This document shows, piece by piece, positions 9,785-18,761 of a stretch of DNA of 64,000 nucleotides. Every line of letters begins with the position of its first letter. The stretch's first letter is position 1. The notes under the pieces were generated by a model. It ran no database searches. It was given only the letters and a program-made list of their open reading frames with translations, and was not told the DNA's origin. Position numbers and translations under genes: made by a program. The DNA comes from Woronichinia naegeliana WA131. GTDB taxonomy: Bacteria; Cyanobacteriota; Cyanobacteriia; Cyanobacteriales; Microcystaceae. The stretch is from positions 496,001 through 560,000 of the forward strand of contig CP073041.1 in the NCBI GenBank assembly GCA_025370055.1. Reading direction: 5' to 3'.

Positions 9785-11584
9785 TCAAAAGTCCGTAAAA
9801 TGTTCAAGATCATTAAAAAAAGACTTTAACGTTCTTGGAACTAATTCAAGTTTTTCATCCTCATTCCACAAATGAGTTGTTTTATTGAAACTTAAGATTT
9901 GATCATGAACCCAATAAAAATAATTTGTGCGTTTTTCCTGTAAGCCAAAAATGTTGATAAAAAGATTAATATCAGGATCATTTAAAATATATCCAATAAA
10001 CCATATACTGTACGAATCCAGACCAACTCCGCTTAAGTTAGATAACTGCTTTTTAAATTTATAGAAATTACGATAAGGTGACAGATGATAATATTTTGAA
10101 AAATCACTTTCTGTTATTAATAATAAATTATCTTCTACTGTTGATTTATAGCATCCATGAAGTTTAAGAATAATTGGAGCATCAGGACTTCTAGATGACC
10201 GAGGATTAAGGCAAATGAGCGGCTTGTTTTCAAGTTTATGTCCATTTTTTAAACCATACACTTTATAGTCTTGTATATCAGCTGGGGAACTCCTAAAAGC
10301 GCGTTCCAGTAGGTCATCACAATTTGTCGTTATGATTAGTTTAATTTTTTTATTTTTTACATATTTAGCGATTAATTTATGAGCATCATTTGGCTGAGAT
10401 TGATCATAAAATTTCCTAATCTCATTTATGAAACTAACTGGGCTGCGGCACAAATCACTATAGTATTGTGAGAGAAACTGAACGTTAACTTGTGCATTCA
10501 TTAACTGCTCTTCAATTGACAGTTGGTTATTTGTTTGATCTTGGCTGTCATTTTCTAATCTAAACCGACAGTTTTCTGGTCTTTCACTAAGTTCATAAGG
10601 ACACGATTGACAAGGGCTATGTTGATCAATAGCTCGATCTTTTAACTCAGGAATTTCAACCTGTAAACACTTAATTTGTCCGTTTCTCTTCTTAATTTGC
10701 TTCTCCAAAAAATAAGCAAGTTCTATCTCACTTAATGATCTGTTAGACTGATTGTTAAAATCACAGATACGATCAAGTTCTTCTTTGTCTAAATTATCAT
10801 TCCTATTGTATAAGTTGATCCCAGGTCCAATGAAAAGTATTGATGAGTCTAGCTCTTCAGCAAGAATCTGAATACTTGTTGTGTAATTATCCTTAATATA
10901 AGAAGTATCAGGAGGTTCTTCTCGTGTAAATAAAAGATCGCAAAAGTTAGTTTCATTCTGTTCATCATATTCTTTGAGGGAGAGCTTAATTGCATCACTC
11001 CGAATCATTTGTCCTATCCCTTTCTCTTGTATCGTCGTATATTGGTTAGCGTTAGTAGTATCTACAATGCCCAAAATCTTACCAGTTTGAATATCTAACA
11101 CTGGCGAACCACTAAAGCCATCTTGCATTAGGAATCCGGCTGCCATCCCATGAAAAAGATAACAACCATTATTTATTAGTGTACCCAATCTTACTTCTCT
11201 TTGGGGAGTCATATAAAAGGATAATCTCGGATTATCTTCGTCTGTATGGCCTGCCAATTGAACAAATAACCCTTCGTTAAGTTCCATCTCTTTCGTATCT
11301 GTCAAACACAAACAACTAGCCTTTAAGGGTTTCAATGATAGAGATCCTTCAGTAATTTGTAAAACTGCATAATCTAAACAGTCTTCTTTTACACCCATAA
11401 CCTTGTTTACTTGCAACAGTTCATGCGTGCTACCGTCAGTTCCCGTAAACTGTACTGTAATTTTGCTGCTGTCATCAACTACATGATTACAAGTCAAAAT
11501 ATATTTTTTGCCAAACAGAAAGCCAGTCCCCATTTTTGAACCAACAACTTTTACTATCGCATTTCTATCTAGCATTTTAAGCAT
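9785..11584 (-). CDS. Trypsin-like serine protease fused to a SIR2-like domain
   Basis: A 599-residue fusion; ATG 11584 (or 11575) follows GAGGTCAG. The N-terminal ~200 residues are a chymotrypsin/DegP-type protease with an intact triad: H34 in ILTCNHVVD, D71 in DCLDYAVLQI, and S158 in GFSGSP. The C-terminal half is SIR2-like: FIGPGIN (251-257), TTNCDDLLE with N421, LKLHG with H476, and GYILNDPDI (531-539), so the residues needed for NAD cleavage are present. A Cys cluster (C325, C328, C339) lies in between. No signal peptide, so it is cytoplasmic. Inference: the protease is the trigger or processing part and SIR2 the NAD-depleting effector of a STAND-controlled system. Confidence 0.88.
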   Translation of the reverse strand: MLKMLDRNAIVKVVGSKMGTGFLFGKKYILTCNHVVDDSSKITVQFTGTDGSTHELLQVNKVMGVKEDCLDYAVLQITEGSLSLKPLKASCLCLTDTKEMELNEGLFVQLAGHTDEDNPRLSFYMTPQREVRLGTLINNGCYLFHGMAAGFLMQDGFSGSPVLDIQTGKILGIVDTTNANQYTTIQEKGIGQMIRSDAIKLSLKEYDEQNETNFCDLLFTREEPPDTSYIKDNYTTSIQILAEELDSSILFIGPGINLYNRNDNLDKEELDRICDFNNQSNRSLSEIELAYFLEKQIKKRNGQIKCLQVEIPELKDRAIDQHSPCQSCPYELSERPENCRFRLENDSQDQTNNQLSIEEQLMNAQVNVQFLSQYYSDLCRSPVSFINEIRKFYDQSQPNDAHKLIAKYVKNKKIKLIITTNCDDLLERAFRSSPADIQDYKVYGLKNGHKLENKPLICLNPRSSRSPDAPIILKLHGCYKSTVEDNLLLITESDFSKYYHLSPYRNFYKFKKQLSNLSGVGLDSYSIWFIGYILNDPDINLFINIFGLQEKRTNYFYWVHDQILSFNKTTHLWNEDEKLELVPRTLKSFFNDLEHFTDF

Positions 11585-11638
11585 TTTACTGACCTCAAAC
11601 TTTTTAAAAAATTACAGATTTGAAAAACTATTGCTGAT

Positions 11639-11965
11639 TTAACCCTGTTCTCTGGTGTGTTTTAAGGTTACTTCAAAATTAAATTCACCTCCTAAAGTGA
11701 CAACGAAGCTTCCACCGACTGCAAGCTTTAAACCAAATTTCACTTCTAACTCATCAACACCTTGAACTTGATCAAATTGACCAATCACAGTTTGTACCAA
11801 GGGATGAACTATTTCGAGCGATCTCTTAATAGACTCAATCTCACCATTTGAAATTGTTGCTGCCGACTTATGTAAGTCTCTCCTGTCTGGCACAAAGGCC
11901 TCTATAGAAATTTCTGGTGAGTTTTCATCATCAGACAACTTTACTTTAACAATCTCCTTAGACAC
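11639..11965 (-). CDS. Trypsin-co-occurring domain 1 (Trypco1-like) protein
   Basis: A 108-residue protein starting with GTG at 11965, eight bases behind AGAGG. The sequence EIVKVKLSDDENSPEISIEA..., a central helix (IESIKRSLEIVHPLVQTVIGQF), and the closing strands DELEVKFGLKLAVGGSFVVT plus GEFNFEVTLKH are typical of the small beta-rich proteins annotated as CU044_2847 or trypsin-co-occurring domain 1. These sit beside trypsin-like proteases in STAND-type conflict operons, exactly as here. It is the first gene of the operon, 54 bp before the trypsin-SIR2 gene. It may be a substrate, inhibitor or adaptor of the protease; the role is not established. Confidence 0.75.
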   Translation of the reverse strand: MSKEIVKVKLSDDENSPEISIEAFVPDRRDLHKSAATISNGEIESIKRSLEIVHPLVQTVIGQFDQVQGVDELEVKFGLKLAVGGSFVVTLGGEFNFEVTLKHTREQG

Positions 11966-12277
11966 AGTTATACCTCTTTAATGAAATTAACGCATTAAGT
12001 GACGTAAAAATTATCCTCTTATATCAAGGATTTCAGGCAGGCCTGAAGATAAGATGTTTAGGGACTTTAGCGTATTTATGTCTTTTTAACCTCTACATCA
12101 CATTACCTTATTAAATCTAATAGGTGGCTGTTTGATTTCCTGTATAAATTGATTCAATCTGTATGAATTGATTGAATACTATACAAAGTGTGACATTTTT
12201 CCTATTTTTATTACGCCAATTCAAAATTGAAGTGAATAAGCCTTTTAACTTATTAAGTTTGGTAAAACCGAACAAGA
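11966..12277. other. Intergenic region between the STAND operon and broken pbpC
   Basis: The left 80 bases hold the operon promoter and palindrome. The rest is AT-rich, with imperfect repeats such as ATTGATTCAAT/AATTGATTGAAT near 12150-12172. I see no gene. Confidence 0.5.
12003..12047 (-). promoter_or_regulatory. Candidate promoter and operator of the Trypco1-trypsin-STAND operon
   Basis: A perfect 7-2-7 inverted repeat, TTCAGGCAGGCCTGAA, spans 12032-12047. A GATAAT -10-like hexamer lies at 12015-12010 on the minus strand, which would place the -35 region inside the palindrome. The start codon is 38 bases further on. This arrangement suggests repression by a dimeric regulator bound over the -35 region; none is encoded nearby. 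Confidence 0.4.
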
Positions 12278-13579
12278 TTAAGGGCGTTGCAGGGAAAATC
12301 CTCGTTTTTTAATGGGCGTGGCCACTTTTACGGTAAAACTTACTTGATCTTGAGGAGCCGTAGAATTTGCCTTTTTGATTATCAATTGCCAAGCTCCTGG
12401 TTGTATTTTCCAGAAAAGGGTTGCCTCATTACTTGTCTTAATTTTTGTTCCATTTAACCACCATTCGACGGATTGTTGTTCAGGATTAGCAATTTTAAAA
12501 GCTAAGGTTAACAATTTATCTTGCTCAGGAATCAGTAATTGGGCATTTGGTTCAGGAAAAAGAATTTTTAAGGATGGGACATAGCTTTGTAGCTCCGGTT
12601 GCTGGGCTAACCACTGATCATATTCGCTGGGTAAATTAAGTTTGTATTTTCCGTGAGCAGAGTTAACTGTTTGATAAAGGCGATCGCGGTTAGTTTCGTA
12701 ATCGGCTAAATCTACGGGCCAAAAATATTCAGAGACAATCAGGGGACAGGCAGGTGTGGGTTTTAAGCCGGATAAAGCACAAATTGGTTTAGAAATCAGT
12801 TGGGCAGGCGGATCAAAAGCTTGTGGCGGTTTTAATTCGTGCAGTTTTAAAAAAATACGATTCCAAAGGGGAGCCGCTCCCATCACCCCGGACACCTGAC
12901 GCATTGGTTCACCATCAAAATTGCCGACCCAAACCCCAACGGTATAATCTCGACTAAAACCCACTGTCCAGGTATCTCGAAAATTAGAGGAAGTTCCGGT
13001 TTTGACGGCGGTGGCAAAGGGCAAATTAAGAATGGATTCTACCCCAAAGGATTTGGCCCTCGCATAGCGATCGCTGAGCATATCGGTTATTAAGCCCCAA
13101 CTACTGATCTGGCCGAGAATGAGGGGCTGATTAGTATTAGATTGACTAGGTAAAGTCGTGACTAAGGGTGAAACTTGCCCCTGTAAAGCGATCGCCCGAT
13201 AAGCATTCGCTAATTCCCACAAATTCACCTCTCCACTGCCCAAGGTCAGACCTAAACCATAGTATTCTGGTGGCTGATTGAGATGCTTAAAACCCAATTG
13301 TTGTAAGCGAGTTAAGAATTGAGGAACACCGACTTTTTCTAATACTTTCACGGCTGGAATATTGAGAGAATTAGCTAGGGCCAACCGCACTCGTACCGGC
13401 CCCGCAAATTGGCTACTGTAATCGCTCGGACTATACAGCTTCGCCCCTGGAATAGCATAGTGAGTGGGAACATCAGCCAAAATGGTATTGGGATGGATAA
13501 GACGTTTTTCTAAAGCTAATTCATACAGAAAAGGTTTGAGCGTTGAGCCAGGTTGTCGTAAAGACTGAACACCATCATT
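12278..13579 (-). pseudogene. pbpC: Penicillin-binding protein 1C, C-terminal part (cut by IS)
   Basis: The transpeptidase half of a PBP1C-like bifunctional peptidoglycan synthase. It contains the active-site SxxK in RQPGSTLKPF, SLN as the SxN motif, KTGTSS as the KTG box, and a C-terminal Ig-like PbpC domain (FPEPNAQLLIP...VSFTVKVATP). Reading resumes at NDGVQSLRQPG after the insertion, and the N-terminal half lies at 15029-16099. The apparent start MTPMNDG comes from IS sequence. The gene is interrupted between the two enzymatic halves. Confidence 0.92.
13571..13579. repeat. Target-site duplication, left copy
   Basis: ACCATCATT, repeated exactly at 15029-15037 on the other side of the IS. 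Confidence 0.92.
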
Positions 13580-15028
13580 CATTGGTGTCAACTTAAGCCA
13601 AAATGCCTACTCACAAAAGATTAGCCTAAAAGCAGGCGGAAGTAAGAGTAGGCTGAAAAAAAGGTTAGTATATAAAAAAGTGAGCAAAAAACAAATGGCA
13701 AGACAACATCCTCGGAGAAAAGGAAACCCAGACTTACGTCGTAAGACAAATCAGCCAGGGGTAGAAATCCCTGAAATAACAAAAGAGTTGTTTGAATTAC
13801 TAGAACCCACAATGTTTACACCATTAAAATATTTACAGGGAACTCATGAGAAAATGATGAGAGATAGGGTATTAAATTTACCAGTAATGGTGGCATTAGT
13901 GTTAAGTATAGTGTATCGTCAAATAGCGGGTATAAGTGAAGCGGTAAGACTGTTAGAGGAAGAGGGATTGCTATGGGTAGCATCATTAAAAGTAAGCAAA
14001 CAGGCAGTATCAAAAAGAATGATGAATGTGCCAGCCGAAATATTTGCAATATTACTAAAAGGAGTGTTAGAAAAAGCAGCCGAAAAAGGGAAGAAGCTCC
14101 AAGTAGGAGAAAAATGGGAAAAAATAAGAGAAAAGTTTAGTGCAGTGTGGATAGCAGATGGCTCAACGCTAGAGCAGATAAGGAAAAATATGAAAATAAG
14201 TAAAGAAGAAAAGAGTAAATTGGGGGGTAAAATAATGATGGTAGTGGAAGCCTTTACCCAAAGACCCGTTACTTTATGGTACACAGAAAATGATAAATCA
14301 AATGATAAAATATGGTGTGAAGAATTGGCAGCTAAATTACCAGAAAATGGTTTAATTCTTGTAGATATGGGATTTTTTAGCTTTGTGTGGTTTGATTTGT
14401 TAACAGAAGCTAAAAAGTTTTTTCTAACCAGATTTAGAGCGGGTACATCTTACAAAACCAAACAAGTATTGTCTCAAGGTAGTCATTACAGAGATGAGAT
14501 TATCATTATGGGAAATTACCGTTCTAATCCTTGCAAGCATCCGGTGAGATTAGTCTCAGTATTATGGGGAACAATCTGGTATCAGTATTTAACAAATGTG
14601 TTGTCTCCCGAACAACTGTCCGCCGAAGAGGTCTGTGATTTATATCGAAGACGATGGACAATCGAAGAAGCCTTTTTATTAACGAAAAGACTTTTAGGAC
14701 TAGCCTATTTATGGGTAGGGAATAAGAATGGTGTCCAAATCCAGATTATTTGCACTTTGATTTTCTATACGGTCTTAAATCAATTGGTAGGGGAAGTGGC
14801 GATTGCTCTAAATCAACCGAAAGAAAAAATCTCAGTAGAGATGGTGTTTCGGAGTCTATACTATGTAGCGAAGGCTATTGCTAGAGGAGAAAAGCCTGAT
14901 ACAGTAACCTATCTGGCTGAACGTGCTAAGTTATTTGGTTTGGTCAAAGCTGAGAGAAAGCGACATCGAGAAAAGGCCGCTCTCAATCAACAAATTTGGG
15001 AACCCATTCCTTTAAGTTGACACGGATG
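13580..15028 (+). mobile_element. Complete IS4-family insertion sequence
   Basis: A 1449-bp element. The left end CATTGGTGTCAACTTAA and the right end (read inward) CATCCGTGTCAACTTAA match at 15 of 17 positions and are flanked by a 9-bp direct repeat. One transposase gene fills it. A near-identical 3' fragment at 37740-38062 has the ending CATTGG, so the CATCCG of this copy is probably a point change. Confidence 0.94.
13680..15020 (+). CDS. IS4-family DDE transposase
   Basis: 446 residues from GTG 13680 (ATG 13695 is possible); the stop TGA lies inside the right inverted repeat. The first catalytic Asp is in VWIADGSTLEQI and the second in LILVDMGFFSF. The third region has the IS4-family Y(2)R(3)E(6)K signature in YRRRWTIEEAFLLTK. 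The frame is intact, the ends are intact and the target duplication is perfect, so this copy may be active. A TATATAA stretch just upstream is a possible promoter. Confidence 0.93.
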   Translation: MSKKQMARQHPRRKGNPDLRRKTNQPGVEIPEITKELFELLEPTMFTPLKYLQGTHEKMMRDRVLNLPVMVALVLSIVYRQIAGISEAVRLLEEEGLLWVASLKVSKQAVSKRMMNVPAEIFAILLKGVLEKAAEKGKKLQVGEKWEKIREKFSAVWIADGSTLEQIRKNMKISKEEKSKLGGKIMMVVEAFTQRPVTLWYTENDKSNDKIWCEELAAKLPENGLILVDMGFFSFVWFDLLTEAKKFFLTRFRAGTSYKTKQVLSQGSHYRDEIIIMGNYRSNPCKHPVRLVSVLWGTIWYQYLTNVLSPEQLSAEEVCDLYRRRWTIEEAFLLTKRLLGLAYLWVGNKNGVQIQIICTLIFYTVLNQLVGEVAIALNQPKEKISVEMVFRSLYYVAKAIARGEKPDTVTYLAERAKLFGLVKAERKRHREKAALNQQIWEPIPLS

Positions 15029-15037
15029 ACCATCATT
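15029..15037. repeat. Target-site duplication, right copy
   Basis: ACCATCATT, identical to 13571-13579. Confidence 0.92.
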
Positions 15038-16099
15038 TCCCCCCAACGCTTCGGCATCAAAATAATCTTTAGAGCCAGCATAGGCTAATACTTGGCCACT
15101 GTGATTATCGAGGACTAAAACTGCACCCTGATGAACATTATGAATTTTTAAATTGCTAATCACTTTCCGCAGTTGGGTTTCAACAAATTGTTGTAGCGGT
15201 AAATCAAGGGTGGTTCGGATTTGATAGGGGTGATCCTTGGGTAATTGGGAAGCCAACCAAAAGAGGAAATGGGGGGCCGCGACAATGTTGGCCGATCGCG
15301 GTTGTAGGGTTAAAGGTTCTTGATAGGCGCGATCGCCTTGGGACGCAGTAATTTGGCCCGTTGCAACCAGACGATCCAGAATATAACGTTGACGCTGTTT
15401 GAGGGCGGGTAAATGATGGTAAGGATTAAAACGAGAGGGATTATTGGGAATGGCGGCCAAGAGAGTCGCTTGACTCAGACTAAGGGACTGGGCAGAAATG
15501 CCAAAATAGGTTTGAGCCGCCGCTTCGATCCCATAGATATTTCCCCCCATCGGTAAACGGTTCACGTAGGCAGTTAAAATTTCCGTGCGGTTCATGCCCG
15601 CCGCCAATCGCCAAGCCACCCAAATCTCGGCTAGTTTTGATCCCAGATGACGGGGCCGATCGCCTAACATTCGTGCCAGTTGCATCGTAATAGTGGAAGC
15701 ACCACTTTCGATCTTCTGGGTTTGAATAGCTTGAAAAATCGCCCTAGCGATCGCAGCCAGGTCAAGCGGGCCATGGTGATAGAAATCCTGGTCTTCTGCT
15801 GCTAAAATTGCTTGCGTAAATAGAGTCGAAACCGAACTTAATTTCACCCAGGTATGTTGATCTTGACTGTGACTTAAAAGCTTGCCTAGCAATACCCCAT
15901 TGCGATCGCGAAATTCGATTGACTGAGCCCGTAGCTGAATATCCTGGGCATGGATCGGGAAAAAGTAGGGCAATAGTCTAATGCCGAGCAATCCTAACCC
16001 TAAAAACAGTAAGAGATGACGCAAGGAACGAAAATTTGGCCATCGAAATTGAGCGATTGGGGATTTGCTCCCTGGTTTTTTGACACCTTCTTTGTCCAT
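15029..16099 (-). pseudogene. pbpC: Penicillin-binding protein 1C, N-terminal part (cut by IS)
   Basis: The glycosyltransferase-51 half of PBP1C: a membrane anchor (HLLLFLGLGLLGIRLLPYFF), then AAEDQDFYHH with the catalytic Glu, GASTITMQLARML, and NRLPMGGNIYGIEAAAQTYF. It ends at ALGGNDG, where the 9-bp target duplication begins. ATG 16099 with AGGAGAGG eight bases upstream is the natural start. An upstream ATG at 16171 would add 24 residues encoded by a MITE-like repeat. The fragment could still make a transglycosylase with an IS-encoded tail. Confidence 0.9.
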
Positions 16100-16110
16100 T
16101 ACCTCTCCTA

Positions 16111-16239
16111 ATACCAAATCCGCTTGTAAAACACCGTTAATATTTTGTAGGGGTTTGGTTCCCAAATCCATATAGTGTAAGGCTTAGAGACTAAGCCCCT
16201 ACCTGGAACAAAAAGGAATTTGAAAACAGGATTTGGTAT
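16111..16239. mobile_element. MITE-like element upstream of pbpC
   Basis: 129 bp with perfect 11-bp terminal inverted repeats (ATACCAAATCC and GGATTTGGTAT). The outer bases allow a TAA duplication. An internal hairpin, GGCTTAGAGACTAAGCC, lies near 16182-16198. It sits ten bases upstream of the pbpC Shine-Dalgarno, so it probably contains or displaces the promoter. No coding capacity. Confidence 0.6.
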
Positions 16240-16280
16240 AACTCCCATTTTTAAAATAACGATCCTCTTTTAAGTCAATA

Positions 16281-16733
16281 ATGAACTATTTTAAACGCGC
16301 TCAAATAATAGGAAAAACTGGCTCGATACTGATCCTCCTAACATTACCGCTCAGTGTGATGCTCTCTAGCTGTGCCGAAACCAAAACTGCCCAGTGCCAA
16401 AAAATTATCCTGATTACCAAAAAGATTGCTGAGGAAAGTGCCAACAATCGAGATTCCACTGATCCTGAAAAAATTCTCACAGTGGCCAAAGCCTTTGAAG
16501 AGGCCGGACAACAAGTACAGGCGTTAAACCTGAAAGATAACCAGTTAATAACCTATCAACAGGAACTAGCCAATATTTACGATGGGAATGCAGAAGCCAC
16601 TCGTAATATTATCAATGCCATTAAAAGCAAGGACATTTTAACCGCTAAATTGGCTCAGGATCAAGTTCGACAAATTGGCAAAAAAGAACAGCTTTTAATT
16701 ACTCAAATGAATCAGTATTGTCAGGATAATTAA
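16281..16733 (+). CDS. Putative lipoprotein
   Basis: A 150-residue secreted protein: a basic N-terminus, a hydrophobic core (SILILLTLPLSVML) and the lipobox LSSC with the lipidated Cys near residue 31. The mature part is helical and rich in Gln, Asn and Lys. I recognise no enzymatic motif; the profile fits the small lipoproteins of unknown role in cyanobacteria. Its last 35 bases overlap the end of the convergent cobL gene. Confidence 0.7.
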   Translation: MNYFKRAQIIGKTGSILILLTLPLSVMLSSCAETKTAQCQKIILITKKIAEESANNRDSTDPEKILTVAKAFEEAGQQVQALNLKDNQLITYQQELANIYDGNAEATRNIINAIKSKDILTAKLAQDQVRQIGKKEQLLITQMNQYCQDN

Positions 16734-18024
16734 GGGCATCCATTGACTCTGGGGGTAGTTCGATGATGGTGTGATTATTAAGACGCTGGGCAGTAATCAA
16801 ATTAACGGGATTAATGGGGTTGAGTCGCGTCAGATTGGCAAAGGGAACAGAGCGAGAAATCTGAATATGCTGCAAACTACAATCCCATTGATGTTTTTTA
16901 AACCAAGCCAAACAAGTCGCCAAGTTTTCTAGGGTGGCTAAGGCCAAAACCAGTTTTCCGCCTATTGCTAACTTCTCCTGACAACTCATTAAGATATCAA
17001 TCAAATTGCCACCACTACCACCAATAAAAATGCGATCAGGCTTGGGTAAACTACTTAAAATCTCTGGAGCTTGCCCATGAATGGGATGAACATTTAAGGT
17101 GCTAAAACGTTGACAGTTCCGCTCAATTAAAACAATCCCCATAGAGGATTTTTCGATGCCGTAAACCTGAGAGGTAGGGCAAAGACGGGCAATTTCAATG
17201 GCAACCGAACCTGTTCCTGAACCGATATCCCAGACGATTTGATTCGGTTGTAGGGCTAATTCAGCCAAGGCCTGTACCCGAACTTCTCGTTTGGTGATTA
17301 AGCCAGGGCGATCATCAAAACTGAAAAAGTTAGCATCGGCTAAACCCATCAAGGGTAAGGTCTTGAGATCAAGGTCATTGCCTGTTAAAATTTCCTGACG
17401 GACTAAAATAACTAAATTAAGCGGTGAAAAATCTTCCTGGGTGTAAGTATCAATGTCGGCGGGTAAACAAGAATAAACTTTTTCCTTAGCTGAACCGAGA
17501 TCTTCACAAACCCAGAGATGATAGTGGGTAGGTAAATCTAAATTTCGATAAAAACGGGCGATCGCACCAGGGTGATTATTCTGATCGGTAAAAATGGCTA
17601 ATTTTTGTACCCCTTTTTGTAATAAGGGGATCAATAAATTCAGGGAGCGACCATGAACACTGACCACATTGGCATCTTGCCAGGTTAATTTCAAGCGATT
17701 AAAGGCTAACTGGACAGAACTGAGATAGGGATGGAAGGTTAATTGCTCCGGTGGAAAATTTTCCAGCAGTAAACGACCTAAGCCAAAAAAGAGAGGATCC
17801 CCACTGACGATAACAACAATTTTTTCGGATTGAACCACTCGTCTTCGCATAGTTTCAAAGACAACGACCATGTTACCGAGTACCAGTCGTTCGGCGGGAT
17901 GATGAGGAAAGTAATCTAAATGGCGATCGCTGCCGACCAAAACCGTTGCCCGATCAACCACGGCCAAAGTGTCCGCAGTTAAACCAGCCGCTCCATCTAA
18001 CCCAATGCCAATCACATTAATCAT
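16699..18024 (-). CDS. cobL: Precorrin-6Y C5,15-methyltransferase (decarboxylating), CbiE-CbiT fusion
   Basis: Catalyses two methylations and a decarboxylation in cobalamin corrin-ring synthesis. The N-terminal CbiE domain (residues 1-~200) starts MINVIGIGLDGAAGL and has VLVGSDRHLDYF and VIVSGDPLFFGLGR. The C-terminal CbiT domain (~225-420) has VWDIGSGTGSVAIEIA and RIFIGGSGGNL. ATG 18024 is preferred over a TTG seven codons upstream because CbiE proteins begin at this point. It is the last gene of a minus-strand set, 29 bp after the response regulator. Confidence 0.93.
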   Translation of the reverse strand: MINVIGIGLDGAAGLTADTLAVVDRATVLVGSDRHLDYFPHHPAERLVLGNMVVVFETMRRRVVQSEKIVVIVSGDPLFFGLGRLLLENFPPEQLTFHPYLSSVQLAFNRLKLTWQDANVVSVHGRSLNLLIPLLQKGVQKLAIFTDQNNHPGAIARFYRNLDLPTHYHLWVCEDLGSAKEKVYSCLPADIDTYTQEDFSPLNLVILVRQEILTGNDLDLKTLPLMGLADANFFSFDDRPGLITKREVRVQALAELALQPNQIVWDIGSGTGSVAIEIARLCPTSQVYGIEKSSMGIVLIERNCQRFSTLNVHPIHGQAPEILSSLPKPDRIFIGGSGGNLIDILMSCQEKLAIGGKLVLALATLENLATCLAWFKKHQWDCSLQHIQISRSVPFANLTRLNPINPVNLITAQRLNNHTIIELPPESMDALNYPDNTDSFE

Positions 18025-18053
18025 AGTTACACATGGAAAACTCAAGTATTTAA

Positions 18054-18761
18054 TTAACTATTATCCTCAAATTTGTATCCTATCCCAATTACCGTTTTGA
18101 TAAAAGTAGGGTTAGCAGGATCGGGTTCAATTTTCTTACGCAGACGACGAATATGGGTATCCACGACCCGATCATCTCCAAAGAAATCATTGCCCCAGAG
18201 TTTATCAATTAATTGACTACGACTCCAAACCCGATTGGGATAACTCATAAACGTTGACAATAAGTTAAATTCTAAGGTCGTTAAATCTAACGTTTCTAAG
18301 GTCTGATTGGGGAGTTGACGTTGGGCAATATGCTGATCTAAATCCAGTTGAAAATGTTGGGTTCGATGCAGTTGACTACTCACTTCCATCTGCCGTAAAC
18401 TCCGCCTCAGTAAGGCTCTTACCCTAGCCACTAATTCTCTAGGACTAAAGGGTTTTACTAAATAATCGTCGGCTCCAGTAGAGAGACCAATAATGCGATC
18501 AATTTCTTCTCCCTTGGCAGTTAACATCAAAATATAGGGATCTTTAACCACAGCTTTCTGACGAATACGGTTACAGACTTCTAGTCCGTCTAATTTCGGC
18601 AACATTAAATCTAAAATAATCACATCTGGTTCCCAGGCTTGAAAGCGATCTAAAGCGGTTAAACCATCCCTAGCAATATCACAGCTAAATGACTCCCGTT
18701 CTAGGGTTTCTCGAATTAAGTTAGCAATTTCATATTCATCTTCGACAATCAGAATTTTCAT
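18054..18761 (-). CDS. OmpR-family two-component response regulator
   Basis: 235 residues. The receiver domain begins MKILIVEDEYEIANLI, with the phospho-Asp in VIILDLMLPKLDG (~51) and the conserved KPFSPRELVARV. The C-terminal winged helix contains LTTLEFNLLSTFM, VWSRSQLIDKLWG and VDTHIRRLRKKIEPDP...GIGYKF. The start at 18761 overlaps the kinase stop as ATGA; an ATG at 18776 would add five residues. No histidine kinase is adjacent. Targets unknown. Confidence 0.93.
   Translation of the reverse strand: MKILIVEDEYEIANLIRETLERESFSCDIARDGLTALDRFQAWEPDVIILDLMLPKLDGLEVCNRIRQKAVVKDPYILMLTAKGEEIDRIIGLSTGADDYLVKPFSPRELVARVRALLRRSLRQMEVSSQLHRTQHFQLDLDQHIAQRQLPNQTLETLDLTTLEFNLLSTFMSYPNRVWSRSQLIDKLWGNDFFGDDRVVDTHIRRLRKKIEPDPANPTFIKTVIGIGYKFEDNS

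Noticed and set aside
13621-14284. Minus-strand open frames inside the IS4 element
   Set aside because: They are antisense to the transposase, and their hydrophobic composition follows from its Lys/Glu-rich codons.
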